From: Methylobacterium gossipiicola
GTDB lineage: Bacteria > Pseudomonadota > Alphaproteobacteria > Rhizobiales > Beijerinckiaceae
NCBI RefSeq assembly: GCF_900113485.1
Contig: NZ_FOPM01000003.1
Coordinates: 82,900-146,899, forward strand
Direction: 5' to 3'
DNA length: 64,000 bases
This document shows positions 1 to 7,779 of this stretch, piece after piece. The number at the start of each line of letters is the position of its first letter. The first letter of the stretch is position 1. The notes under the pieces were generated by a model, which saw nothing but the letters and a program-made list of their open reading frames with translations, made no database searches and was not told the origin of the DNA. The translations under genes were made by a program, and so were the position numbers.

Positions 1-89
1 CCCTTCTTTTCGTAGGCCATGGCCGAGGAGGCGGAAGCAACGCCGAGAACAAGAGCGGCGGCGACGGTGGCGAAGCGAGCGTTTTTCAT
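1..89 (-). CDS. Secreted protein, N-terminal fragment (cut by window start)
   Basis: Only the first 29 codons are inside the window. They encode a Sec-type signal peptide: a positive start (MKNAR), a hydrophobic alanine/valine/leucine core and an AMA cleavage site before YEKK. The start ATG lies at 89..87 and is preceded by a clear GAGGGG Shine-Dalgarno sequence about 11 nt upstream. The mature protein is outside the window, so nothing can be said about function beyond export to the periplasm or outside. Confidence 0.75.
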   Translation of the reverse strand, partial: MKNARFATVAAALVLGVASASSAMAYEKK

Positions 90-694
90 GGTGATTGTTT
101 CCCCTCTTAGAACCGATCCGGTGTTTGGTTCGGTTCCTTGCTGCACAACACTGATATAGCGCGCCGCTTTCATTCTGCACGTGTCAGGGCGCACGCGGGG
201 AAGTGGATTAAAAAACAAATCAAGAATAGCTCCAGATCAGCCTGCGGTTAGACTTGTCGCACGAGGGATAATCCATCTCGTTTCCGTGTGTGTGCGCGGA
301 GACACCTTCTGTGCGCGGCGGCACATGCTGGTGGAACCACTCGGGAACCCGGTGGGGGCGGCGCGGCGTCCGCGCGCGATGGGCCTCCGTCAGGGCTATC
401 CGTAACCGGCGTGTCGGCCGGTCGAGCGAGCTATAATCCCGCATTCGACAGAAAAATTTGCGTCACAGAGGCGTCATTTGGCGTCTCTACTGCGCCCTGG
501 ACCAAGATCTGGTGGAGCAGGCTGCAACTAGACGGTCCGCTCTTACGAGACACGTCATTCCCGCGGCGAAGGGACCGATCCGGACGGGCGGTTCGACCTT
601 CGGCGCGCCCGATCAAGACAGGCCGATACTCGCCGCCCCGTCTCGCGGGCGGCGGTGACGCGGCGACACCTTTCACGACCTTTGGGGTGACACG
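90..694. other. Intergenic region, no gene recognised
   Basis: This 605-bp stretch lies between two divergent genes. It is less GC-rich near 90-260, where promoters are expected. An imperfect inverted repeat (AACCGA ... TTCGGTT, about 111-134) sits just upstream of the leftward gene. Short open frames exist on both strands but none has a ribosome-binding site or protein-like composition. A GGGGTG Shine-Dalgarno element precedes the porin start at 695. Confidence 0.5.
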
Positions 695-2212
695 ATGAGA
701 CAACGCCTCCTCGCCGCGGCGCTCGCCTGGAGCGCCGTCCTGACGCCGTGCGCGCAGGCGCAGACCGTCGCCGAGCTGCAGCGGCAGATCGACGAACTCA
801 AGGCGATGATCAAGGCGCAGGCCGAGGCCGGGCGCGGCCCGCGCGCGGCCTCCCCCCGCCTGGCGAAGCGCACGGATGCCGGCACGCGGCCCGCCGCCGG
901 CCGCCCCGTGGAATCGGCGGTCACCACTCCGGCCGTGACCCGGGCGGCCCATCCGGAGCGGCCCGCCTTCGTCATCGACCGGCCGGACACCTGGATCGAC
1001 GCCCTGCTGCCGCCCCCACCGACGCCCCTGGTGGACGATCCGGGCGCGAGGGCGCGGCCGAAAACCTGGTTCGAGCGGTTGTCCCTGCGCGGCTACACCC
1101 AGATGCGGATCAACGAGACCTTCGCGGGCGACACCACCGCGCCGAGCGGGCAAGCGCGCCTGCGCTCCGTCCACGACGGCGGCATCACCGACCGGGGCAA
1201 CTTCACCTTCCGGCGCGTCCGCCTCGTCCTGCAGGGCGACATCCACGACCGGGTGTTCATCTACCTACAGCCGGATTTCGCCGTGAACGTCGCCAACCAG
1301 TCCGGTGGCGAGGGGCGCGGCAACTTCGCCCAGCTGCGCGATGCCTTCGCCGACGTGTTCCTCGACGACGAGCGGCGCACCAAGCTCCGCTTCGGCCAGC
1401 AGAAGGTCCCCTACGGCTGGGAGAACCTGCAATCCTCGCAGAACCGCCTCACTCTCGACCGCTCGGACGCCATCAACAGCGCGCTCCCGGGTGAGCGCGA
1501 CATCGGCATCACCGCCTATTACACGCCCTGGCACGTCCAGGGCATCTGGGACCGCCTCGCCAAGGGCGGGCAGAAATTGTTCGGCAATTACGGCGCCTTC
1601 GGCGTCGGCCTCTACAACGGCCAGACCCTCAACCGGGTGGAGCGCAACGACGATCTCATGGTCGCCGGCATGGTGACGTGGCCGTTCGCCCTCGACGGTC
1701 TGGGGCCGATGTTCAAGGATCAGGTCCTCGAAGTCGGCGCCTCGGCCTACCGCAACCGGTTCCAGCCGGAAATCCGCACGGGCGGCGTCAGCCCGCGGGC
1801 CTTCGACGATTCGCGCGTCGGCCTCCACGCCATCCTGTATCCGCAGCCGTTCGGTCTCCAGGCGGAGTGGAACTGGGGGCGCGGCCCGGAATACGACGTC
1901 GTCAGCCGGATGATCCAGGAGAAGCCCCTCAGCGGCGGCTACGTCCAGGCAATGTTCCGGGTCGATCACTCTCCCGTCGGGCCGTTCATGCCGTATGCCC
2001 GCTGGCAGACCTACGAGGGCGGCTGGAAGGTGGCGACGAACGCCCCCCGCCTCGACACCGACGAGGTCGAGGTCGGCATCGAGTTTCAGCCGATCAAGCC
2101 CATCGAGATCACCCTGGCGTATGCCCGGATGAAGCGCCGCGAGGCCGACGAGCGCCGCCTCGGCCGCGCCGAGGGTCACCTGTTCCGGGGCCAGTTGCAG
2201 GTGAATTATTGA
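695..2212 (+). CDS. Phosphate-selective-porin-like outer membrane protein (OprO/OprP family)
   Basis: This 505-aa protein has a signal peptide ending about residue 22 (AQA-QT). A short amphipathic coiled-coil segment (VAELQRQIDELKAMIKAQ, about 23-42) and a proline/alanine-rich linker follow. From about residue 125 the sequence alternates like a beta barrel, with RRVRLVLQGDIHDRVFIYLQ and KLRFGQQKVPYGWENLQSSQ, both typical of the Porin_O_P family. It ends in VNY, an aromatic C-terminus suited to insertion by the BAM complex. A trimeric outer-membrane channel for anions such as phosphate is the family expectation, but substrate cannot be read here. It stands alone, followed by a hairpin. Confidence 0.8.
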   Translation: MRQRLLAAALAWSAVLTPCAQAQTVAELQRQIDELKAMIKAQAEAGRGPRAASPRLAKRTDAGTRPAAGRPVESAVTTPAVTRAAHPERPAFVIDRPDTWIDALLPPPPTPLVDDPGARARPKTWFERLSLRGYTQMRINETFAGDTTAPSGQARLRSVHDGGITDRGNFTFRRVRLVLQGDIHDRVFIYLQPDFAVNVANQSGGEGRGNFAQLRDAFADVFLDDERRTKLRFGQQKVPYGWENLQSSQNRLTLDRSDAINSALPGERDIGITAYYTPWHVQGIWDRLAKGGQKLFGNYGAFGVGLYNGQTLNRVERNDDLMVAGMVTWPFALDGLGPMFKDQVLEVGASAYRNRFQPEIRTGGVSPRAFDDSRVGLHAILYPQPFGLQAEWNWGRGPEYDVVSRMIQEKPLSGGYVQAMFRVDHSPVGPFMPYARWQTYEGGWKVATNAPRLDTDEVEVGIEFQPIKPIEITLAYARMKRREADERRLGRAEGHLFRGQLQVNY

Positions 2213-2217
2213 GGGGG

Positions 2218-2240
2218 CCGCGCCCCTTGGGGGGGCGCGG
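2218..2240 (+). terminator. GC-rich hairpin after the porin gene
   Basis: CCGCGCCCC (2218-2226) pairs perfectly with GGGGCGCGG (2232-2240), starting 5 nt after the porin stop. There is no following T-run, so it is terminator-like rather than a textbook intrinsic terminator. Confidence 0.4.
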
Positions 2241-2291
2241 GAAACCCGGTAGCGTCCGGCAGGATCACCGCACCGGAAGGACCCGCGCCCC

Positions 2292-2714
2292 ATGAGCGAC
2301 GCCACCCCGCTGACCGACCACGGCGTCTTCGACGTCGCCGCCCACGCGGCGCGGCTGCCCGAGGCCGCCACCACCCTGGTGGCGGATCACCGCTTCACCG
2401 ACGATCCGGCGGCGAGCGCCCGGGTGTTCCGGGTCTATCGGCCGACGCCGCCCCATAGCCATGCCTCCTGCGACGAATACCTCTACGCCCTGTCGGGCCG
2501 CTGCCGCATGAAGTTCGGCGACGAGCCGGCCATCGAGGTCGGCCCCGGCACCCTCGTGTTCTTCAAGCGCGGCGTGGTTCACTCCGTGCCGGAGATCCTG
2601 GAGGAGCCGATGGTGTTCCTCTCCGTCGACACCCCCCGGCGCGAGCCCCGCGACATCCGCTTCGTCGAAGCCGGCACGGGCACGCCCGACACGTTCATCA
2701 ATCAGCAGGATTGA
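2292..2714 (+). CDS. Cupin-domain protein
   Basis: This 140-aa cytoplasmic protein is a single small beta barrel. Cupin motif 1 is at about residues 55-75 (PHSHASCDEYLYALSG, with the two His and one Glu that normally bind a metal). Motif 2 is at about 84-99 (GPGTLVFFKRGVVHSV, supplying the last His). All four metal ligands appear present. Such single-domain cupins include isomerases, dioxygenases and small-molecule sensors, so no reaction is assigned. It follows the porin by 79 nt on the same strand but a hairpin separates them, so co-transcription is doubtful. Confidence 0.75.
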   Translation: MSDATPLTDHGVFDVAAHAARLPEAATTLVADHRFTDDPAASARVFRVYRPTPPHSHASCDEYLYALSGRCRMKFGDEPAIEVGPGTLVFFKRGVVHSVPEILEEPMVFLSVDTPRREPRDIRFVEAGTGTPDTFINQQD

Positions 2715-3218
2715 TCCCCCGCTCCGCGCGATCCCTTCGGTCGCGCGGCGCGCGGGAGCCGTTTCTCGGTCCGCCGCCTCCGGGGTGAGGGGCGGAGCGG
2801 TCGAACGCCGTCCGCCTCGTCCCCGCCGCGATCCTCCGCAGGGGCGTTTCGCGGGCCTCACGAATCTTCCGCCCCCGGACGCTTCTCGCCCTGGAGACGA
2901 CGGTGCGGCGGGCGTTTCGTGCGAGACATAGGGTGCCGGCCGGGGGGCATTCGGACAAGTCCGCGTCTGGAAGTCCGATTGTGAGCCGGTGAATACTTTG
3001 CGCGGCCCATCACGAAGCCGTGATGAATGAATTATATTGCTTTATGGGCTTCTCATCGTAAGAGGTTCTCAATATTTGGTCCAATCTCGAGCGCATGTTC
3101 CTAAATCGATAGAACACCACGGTCGGGTAACGCTCATATCTAAGAATTTACTGAAAAAAAACCATCCCCTGGCCACATGTGGAACTCGCTTGGGCACGGG
3201 CGTGAGGGCGGTTCGGTC
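2715..3218. other. Intergenic region with two hairpins and an AT-rich promoter zone
   Basis: This region separates the cupin gene from the chemoreceptor gene. CCGCGCGA (2724-2731) pairs with TCGCGCGG (2741-2748) to form a terminator-like hairpin for the cupin gene. From about 2985 the DNA becomes markedly AT-rich. It includes a perfect 7-bp inverted repeat, CATCACG-AAGC-CGTGATG (3008-3025), followed by AATGAATTATATTGC. This is the likely promoter and operator zone of the chemoreceptor gene. No convincing small gene was found. Confidence 0.45.
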
Positions 3219-4919
3219 ATGTCGAAAATATTGCAGAATAGTAGTTTGCTGATCAAACTGGCGGTGCCGCTCGTCATCGTGGCACTTCTCACCGCAGGGA
3301 TCGCCGCCTATGCGCGCGGAACGGTGGGGAATCTGTCTCAGCTCACCAAGCAGCTCGTCGATGTCCAGGTCGCCCGGATGGAGCAGATCCTCAATCTGCG
3401 CCTGCAGGTCACGGAAGCGACGGTTCAGGCGCGCAACATCGTCATCGAGACGCGCCAGACGGAAATGGCCGGCTACAAGGCCCGCTACGAGGCCGCCATC
3501 AAGGGGGCCAACACTTCGGTCGAGACCTTGATCGCCCTGGCGGATGAGCCCGCGCGCAAGGTGGTCAACGAGCAGCTGCGCAAGGCCGTCGGGGAGTATT
3601 TCGGCATCACCAACCGCGTGGTCGAGCTCGGCCTGAAGAACGAGAACGAGGCGGCCGCCAAGCTGTCGGTGATCGAGGGCGCCGCCGCCCGGGTCCGAAT
3701 CCGCGATCTGATCGAGCCGCGCGTCGATCTCCTGAAGCAGGAGTTCCAGGCGGCCAAGGATTCGGCGCAGGCGCAGGCCGACAACGCCCTGACCGCCCTC
3801 GTCATCGCATCGGTCACGGGCCTGCTCGTCGCCTTCGCCCTGGCGGGCGTCGTCGTGACCGTGGGCATCCTGCGTCCCCTCAAGGGCCTCGTCGGTGCCC
3901 TCGAGCGGATGACCCAGGGTGAGATCGATTGCGAGATCCGGGAAGCCGCGCGCGGTGACGAGATCGGCGCCGTCGGCCGGGCCGTCGTGGGGATCAAGGC
4001 CATGGTGGCGAAGAAGGCCGCCGACGAAGCCGAGCGCCGGCTCATCGCCGACGCGGCGGCGGCGGCCGAGCGCAAGCGCACGATGATCGAACTCGCCAAC
4101 GGTTTCGAGTCCGCGGTCGGGGGGATCGTCGGGCAGGTCTCGGCGGCGGCGACGCAACTCCAGGCCACGGCCCAGCAGATGACCGCCACGGCCCAGGAGA
4201 CCGCCGGTCAATCCACCGCCGTCGCCTCCGCCTCCGAACAGGCCGCCGCCAACGTCAACACCGTCGCGGCGGCGGCGGAGGAACTCGGCGCCTCGGTGCA
4301 GGAGATCGCCCGTCAGGTCGCCGGCTCGGCCGACCTCGCGCAGCAGGCCGTTCATGAGGCCGACCGCAGCGCCGGCCTCGTGCACACCCTCAGCCAGTCG
4401 GTGGGCAAGATCGGCGACGTGGTCCAACTGATCTCGACCATCGCGGCCCAGACCAACCTGTTGGCCCTCAACGCCACCATCGAGGCGGCGCGGGCCGGTG
4501 AGTCCGGGCGGGGCTTCGCCGTGGTGGCGGCCGAGGTGAAGGAACTCGCGAACCAGACGGCGCGGGCCACGGAGGAGATCGGCAGCCAGATCGGACACGT
4601 TCAGAACGCGACGGGGCAGGCCGTCGAGGTGATCGGCTCCATCGGCGGCCGCATCCGCGAGATCGACGCCGTCGCCACCGCCATCGCCGAATCCGTCGAG
4701 GAGCAGGGCGCGGCGACGCAGGAGATCGTCCGTAACGTGGCCGAAGCGTCCACGGGCACCACGGAGGTCACCATCAACATCGCCGGCGTGGCGCGGGCTT
4801 CGAGCGAGACCGGCGCGGCGGCGACCCAGGTGCTCGGATCGGCCGCCGAACTGTCGCGGCAATCCGAGCACCTGCGCGCGGAGGTGGACCGCTTCCTCGC
4901 CACCGTCCGGGCCGCCTGA
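3219..4919 (+). CDS. Methyl-accepting chemotaxis protein
   Basis: This 566-aa protein is a membrane chemoreceptor that signals through CheA and CheW. It has a first membrane segment (about residues 11-30), a helical periplasmic sensor of the four-helix-bundle type (about 31-190) and a second membrane segment (about 193-215). A HAMP domain follows ([19 protein letters not shown]), then the long cytoplasmic signalling coiled coil. The conserved hairpin tip reads [20 protein letters not shown]. It lacks a C-terminal CheR-docking pentapeptide. I start at ATG 3219, preceded by GAGGGCGG at good spacing. An ATG at 3177 would add 14 residues ahead of the membrane helix and has no such site. No chemotaxis genes are nearby. 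The ligand is unknown. Confidence 0.93.
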   Translation: MSKILQNSSLLIKLAVPLVIVALLTAGIAAYARGTVGNLSQLTKQLVDVQVARMEQILNLRLQVTEATVQARNIVIETRQTEMAGYKARYEAAIKGANTSVETLIALADEPARKVVNEQLRKAVGEYFGITNRVVELGLKNENEAAAKLSVIEGAAARVRIRDLIEPRVDLLKQEFQAAKDSAQAQADNALTALVIASVTGLLVAFALAGVVVTVGILRPLKGLVGALERMTQGEIDCEIREAARGDEIGAVGRAVVGIKAMVAKKAADEAERRLIADAAAAAERKRTMIELANGFESAVGGIVGQVSAAATQLQATAQQMTATAQETAGQSTAVASASEQAAANVNTVAAAAEELGASVQEIARQVAGSADLAQQAVHEADRSAGLVHTLSQSVGKIGDVVQLISTIAAQTNLLALNATIEAARAGESGRGFAVVAAEVKELANQTARATEEIGSQIGHVQNATGQAVEVIGSIGGRIREIDAVATAIAESVEEQGAATQEIVRNVAEASTGTTEVTINIAGVARASSETGAAATQVLGSAAELSRQSEHLRAEVDRFLATVRAA

Positions 4920-5426
4920 TCCGGCCTCCGGGCGCCCCGGCGCGGCGGCCGGGGCAACCGAGCGCCGCTCTTGCGAAGGACTCCAGCGGCGTTCGGATCG
5001 CGGATGCGTGCGCGGGCTTCCTCTCCTGTCGGGAGAGGAAGCCCGTCGCGTTTCACGGACCGGCCGGAGCGGGAGAGGAGGTTGGATCGGCCTCGAGACG
5101 ATCGTTGCCCCCGGGGAGCGGGGCGCGGCAGAGTCGGGGCCCGGCCTGCGGCACGGCGCCGATCCGCGCGGGAAAGATCGGCGTGTCGTGCGCGTTACGT
5201 TTGAAGCGCGGACCTAATCCGCAAGTCGATCCGATGGAACGGCGGAATCTAAAGCTGCAAAACCCGGGGTTTTTGTAAGACGATCCTCTCCCGGCCCGAT
5301 TGTTCCCCGCTCGAAACACCTTTAGACTTGCTTGATACGCGGCCCGGCCTGGAACGGAGGTTCCTCCGCCGGTCGGTGCGTGCCGAAAGGGTGACCCGTC
5401 TCGGGTTGGACGCCACGGGACGGGGC
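4920..5426. other. Intergenic region before the Porin_2 gene
   Basis: This 507-bp stretch contains the strong hairpin at 5013-5045 (listed separately) and a 15-bp palindrome AAAACCCGGGGTTTT (5259-5273). A weak promoter-like pair, TTGTTC (5300-5305) and TTAGAC (5322-5327), has a 16-nt spacer and lies about 100 nt ahead of the porin start. No gene is supported here. Confidence 0.4.
5013..5045 (+). terminator. Long perfect hairpin downstream of the chemoreceptor gene
   Basis: The arm CGGGCTTCCTCTCC (5013-5026) pairs without mismatch with GGAGAGGAAGCCCG (5032-5045) around a 5-nt loop. It has the stem strength of an intrinsic terminator but no clear T-run on either side. It resembles the hairpin at 14771-14803 in its GGGCT ends and CTCTCC-like core. 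Confidence 0.5.
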
Positions 5427-7055
5427 ATGAAGCTGAGTCGGACGAGCCTGCTCGCGGGCGTGGTCGGGTTGATGGGAATGCCCGCCGAGGCGGCGGAAGG
5501 GCCGGGCGAGCGCAAGGCGGGTTCGGGCGAGGCCGTGCGGATCTGCACCCCCTACGGCAAGGGCTTCTTCACGATCCCCGGGACGGAGACCTGCCTGCGG
5601 CTGTCGGGCCGCGCCCGGTTCGAATACGCGTTCCAGAACGCCTACAGCCGCAATTCGGCGGGCGACATCAGCGGCTACCAGAGCCGCGCCCGCCTCAATT
5701 TCGATGCCCGGACCCAGACGGATCACGGCACCTTGCGCGGCTTCACCCGCCTCGATGTCGGCAGCCGCACGGGGTTCGCCACCATGCATGCTGGGGCGCT
5801 CAACCGCGTCGGCAACGCGTTTCCGGCCACCGGCATCGATGGGTTCGGCCGCGTCCAGCAGCAGATGAGCCTCGACAAGGCGTTCATCCAGTTCTCCGGC
5901 CTCACCGCCGGCCGGGCCTCGTCGTTCTTCGATTTCTACGCCCACGATTTCGAGTTCATCGTCGCGTCCATGGGCTCGGACGTGCCTTCGACGAACCTCG
6001 TCGCCTACACCGCGTCCCCGGCCAAGGGGATCTCGGCCACGTTCTCCGTGGAGGACCCGAGCTTCCGGCAGACGGCGGTCTATGCCTCGCAGACCCTGCG
6101 GCCCCTGGTGCCGAGCCTCGACGGCGGACCGGCCCTGAAGCCCGTGGCGCCCCTCTTCGTCGGGTATGGCGCCGACGGGACCCCGACGGGGGTCGGCTTC
6201 GTCGATGTCGCCGAGCGCAACCGCCTGCCCGACCTCGTCGGGGTGCTGCGCACGGACGGCGCGTGGGGCTCCGCGCAAGGGTCCGTCGCCCTGCACGAGG
6301 TCAGCCCCGGCTTCCTCGGCGGCGACGCCTTTCGCGGCACGCATCGCGGTGCCCCCGTCGATCTCGCCAACGCCCGCGATGTCGGCCGCGCGCCCTCGGC
6401 CTATGGCTGGGCCGTGCAGGGCGGCGTGAAGGTGAATCTTCCGGCCCTGGCGCCGGGCGACACCCTCTACCTCCAGGGCGCCTACGGCGCGGGCGCGGGG
6501 CTCTATACCGGCCTGCCGGCCTATGTCGGTCCCTATGCCCAGGCCGCCACGGCGATCCAGGGCGCGCCCTTCCAGCAATTCCTCGCCGACGCGGTGCTGA
6601 ACCCCCTCACCAACCGCTTCGAACTCTCGACGAGCTTTTCCGCCACGGCGGCCCTGCTGCATTACTGGACGCCCTCCGTCCGCTCGGCGGTCTTCGGCTC
6701 CTACGGCCGCATGAACTTCGCCCCCGGCTCCCGGGCGGCGCAGGGGGCGCATTTCGGCCTCACCGGCACGGGACCGGGCACGCCCGGCACCCGGTTCTTC
6801 GAGGTGAGCCAGGTGTTGCGCGATTCCTACCGTTTCCTCGTCGGCGCCAACCTCATCTGGTCGCCCGTCAAGGAGTTCGATATCGGCGTCGAGGCCATCT
6901 ACACCCGCTACGGTGTGCAACGTGGCCGCGTCCTCGACCTCAGCCGCTACCCGTCCCAGACCGCCGCCTACGTGAACGACCCGGCCAATCCGGTGGCCAC
7001 GATCGCCAGCGTCGATGCCGTGCAGATCCGGGCGCGGGTGCAGCGGGACTTCTAG
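5427..7055 (+). CDS. Alphaproteobacterial porin (Porin_2 family)
   Basis: This 542-aa outer-membrane channel has a signal peptide (MKLSRTSLLAGVVGLMGMPAEA). The family N-terminal signature follows the signal peptide: an opening Cys (VRICTPYGKGFFTIPGTETC) and a second Cys at the end of the motif, then LRLSGRARFEY, the first barrel strand. The C-terminus is IRARVQRDF, ending in Phe as expected for an outer-membrane beta-signal. The family forms trimeric general diffusion pores for small hydrophilic solutes. At 542 aa it is longer than many members. I use ATG 5427 with GGGACGGGG upstream; an ATG at 5328 would bury the signal peptide behind 33 charged residues. Its stop codon lies inside the start of a 109-bp repeat. 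Confidence 0.88.
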   Translation: MKLSRTSLLAGVVGLMGMPAEAAEGPGERKAGSGEAVRICTPYGKGFFTIPGTETCLRLSGRARFEYAFQNAYSRNSAGDISGYQSRARLNFDARTQTDHGTLRGFTRLDVGSRTGFATMHAGALNRVGNAFPATGIDGFGRVQQQMSLDKAFIQFSGLTAGRASSFFDFYAHDFEFIVASMGSDVPSTNLVAYTASPAKGISATFSVEDPSFRQTAVYASQTLRPLVPSLDGGPALKPVAPLFVGYGADGTPTGVGFVDVAERNRLPDLVGVLRTDGAWGSAQGSVALHEVSPGFLGGDAFRGTHRGAPVDLANARDVGRAPSAYGWAVQGGVKVNLPALAPGDTLYLQGAYGAGAGLYTGLPAYVGPYAQAATAIQGAPFQQFLADAVLNPLTNRFELSTSFSATAALLHYWTPSVRSAVFGSYGRMNFAPGSRAAQGAHFGLTGTGPGTPGTRFFEVSQVLRDSYRFLVGANLIWSPVKEFDIGVEAIYTRYGVQRGRVLDLSRYPSQTAAYVNDPANPVATIASVDAVQIRARVQRDF

Positions 7056-7160
7056 TGCATCGATCCAGACGGAGGCTTCAGCCGTGTCTGGGAAAATTGA
7101 TGCAAAAACAAAAGCCTCGTGCTCTGGCGCAGGAACGAAGTGATGGCGTCACAGCACGAG
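7052..7160 (+). repeat. 109-bp intergenic repeat, copy A
   Basis: This element recurs at 19275-19383 in opposite orientation, with only two mismatches over 109 nt by eye. It contains two potential stem-loops. One is CCAGACGG (7065-7072) with the partly matching CCGTGTCTGG. The other is CTCGTGCT with AGCACGAG closing the end of the element. It starts at the stop codon of the Porin_2 gene. No open frame inside it looks coding. Confidence 0.9.
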
Positions 7161-7354
7161 AGTCTGCCGTGACGCCGTACACCGGTCGATCACGGCGCCG
7201 TGATTTGAATACACTTTGGCTGCGACATCCTAGACCAGTCCAGGTGCCGTGCGTTCCAGCACATCGGCGTGGAACCGATCCCTATCCGACAGGTTGTGCC
7301 AGCATCATCGAGACGGACGTCGGGTCTGGTCTTGAATCGGAGCCTGGAACTCAA

Positions 7355-7624
7355 ATGAAGACGCGCTTTTCCGCCATCGTCGCCGCCGTTGCACTGGGTG
7401 CCGCCGCCGTGACCCCGGCTCTGGCCTTCGACGGCCGGTACGAGGGACAGGCCCGTTACATGGGCCTGATGCCCTACGGTGAGGATGCGCCCCTCGTGCT
7501 CGTGGACGAGGGCGGCCCGACCCGGTTCGGCTGTCCGATGAACTCCGCCGCCGAGGGCAATGCCAACCAGCAGACCCGCCCGGTGCCGCAATACGGCCAG
7601 ACCTCCGGCGGCTCGGCCTGCTGA
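7355..7624 (+). CDS. Small secreted protein, unknown function
   Basis: This 89-aa protein has a clear Sec signal peptide (MKTRFSAIVAAVALGAAAVT, cleavage near PALA-FDGRYEG). The mature part, about 65 residues, is rich in Gly, Pro and Gln. It has two cysteines, one in TRFGCPMN and one as the final residue, which could form a disulfide in the periplasm. I do not recognise the family. The gene is followed after 9 nt by a 31-codon membrane-protein frame and then by a terminator, so the two probably form one short transcript. Confidence 0.65.
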   Translation: MKTRFSAIVAAVALGAAAVTPALAFDGRYEGQARYMGLMPYGEDAPLVLVDEGGPTRFGCPMNSAAEGNANQQTRPVPQYGQTSGGSAC

Positions 7625-7633
7625 TCGCCCCGG

Positions 7634-7729
7634 ATGCTCAAGGCGTTTTCCTACGGGATGATCGGCGTGTTCGCCCTCGGGCTCGCCTTCACCCTGGCCG
7701 GCACGGCCGACACGATCTTCAAGTTCTGA
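7634..7729 (+). CDS. Very small membrane protein (31 aa)
   Basis: This 31-codon frame runs from an ATG 9 nt after the upstream stop to a TGA just ahead of a rho-independent terminator. It encodes MLKAFSYGMIGVFALGLAFT followed by LAGTADTIFKF. About 20 residues form one hydrophobic segment suited to a single inner-membrane helix, with a positive N-terminal side. The position between a gene and a terminator, and the clean membrane-helix composition, argue for a real small protein. The ribosome-binding site is weak, so coupling to the upstream gene is likely. Function is unknown. Confidence 0.5.
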   Translation: MLKAFSYGMIGVFALGLAFTLAGTADTIFKF

Positions 7730-7744
7730 CAGTCTTCCATTGAG

Positions 7745-7773
7745 AAACGGCCGGGCGCGATCCCGGCCGTTTT
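7745..7773 (+). terminator. Rho-independent terminator
   Basis: AAACGGCCGGG (7745-7755) pairs with CCCGGCCGTTT (7762-7772) around CGCGAT, followed by a short T-run (TTTTCGTC). It ends the rightward small-gene transcript. Because the stem is flanked by A's on one side and T's on the other, it may also serve the leftward acyl-CoA synthetase gene ending at 7780. Confidence 0.75.
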
Positions 7774-7779
7774 CGTCTG

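Noticed and set aside
3037..3252. A 71-codon frame upstream of the chemoreceptor gene
   Set aside because: It overlaps the chemoreceptor start, has no ribosome site and lies in the AT-rich promoter zone.
7052..7160. Insertion-sequence end or transposon terminal repeat
   Set aside because: The two 109-bp copies are far apart with normal genes between them and no transposase or target duplication, so a classic transposon is not supported.
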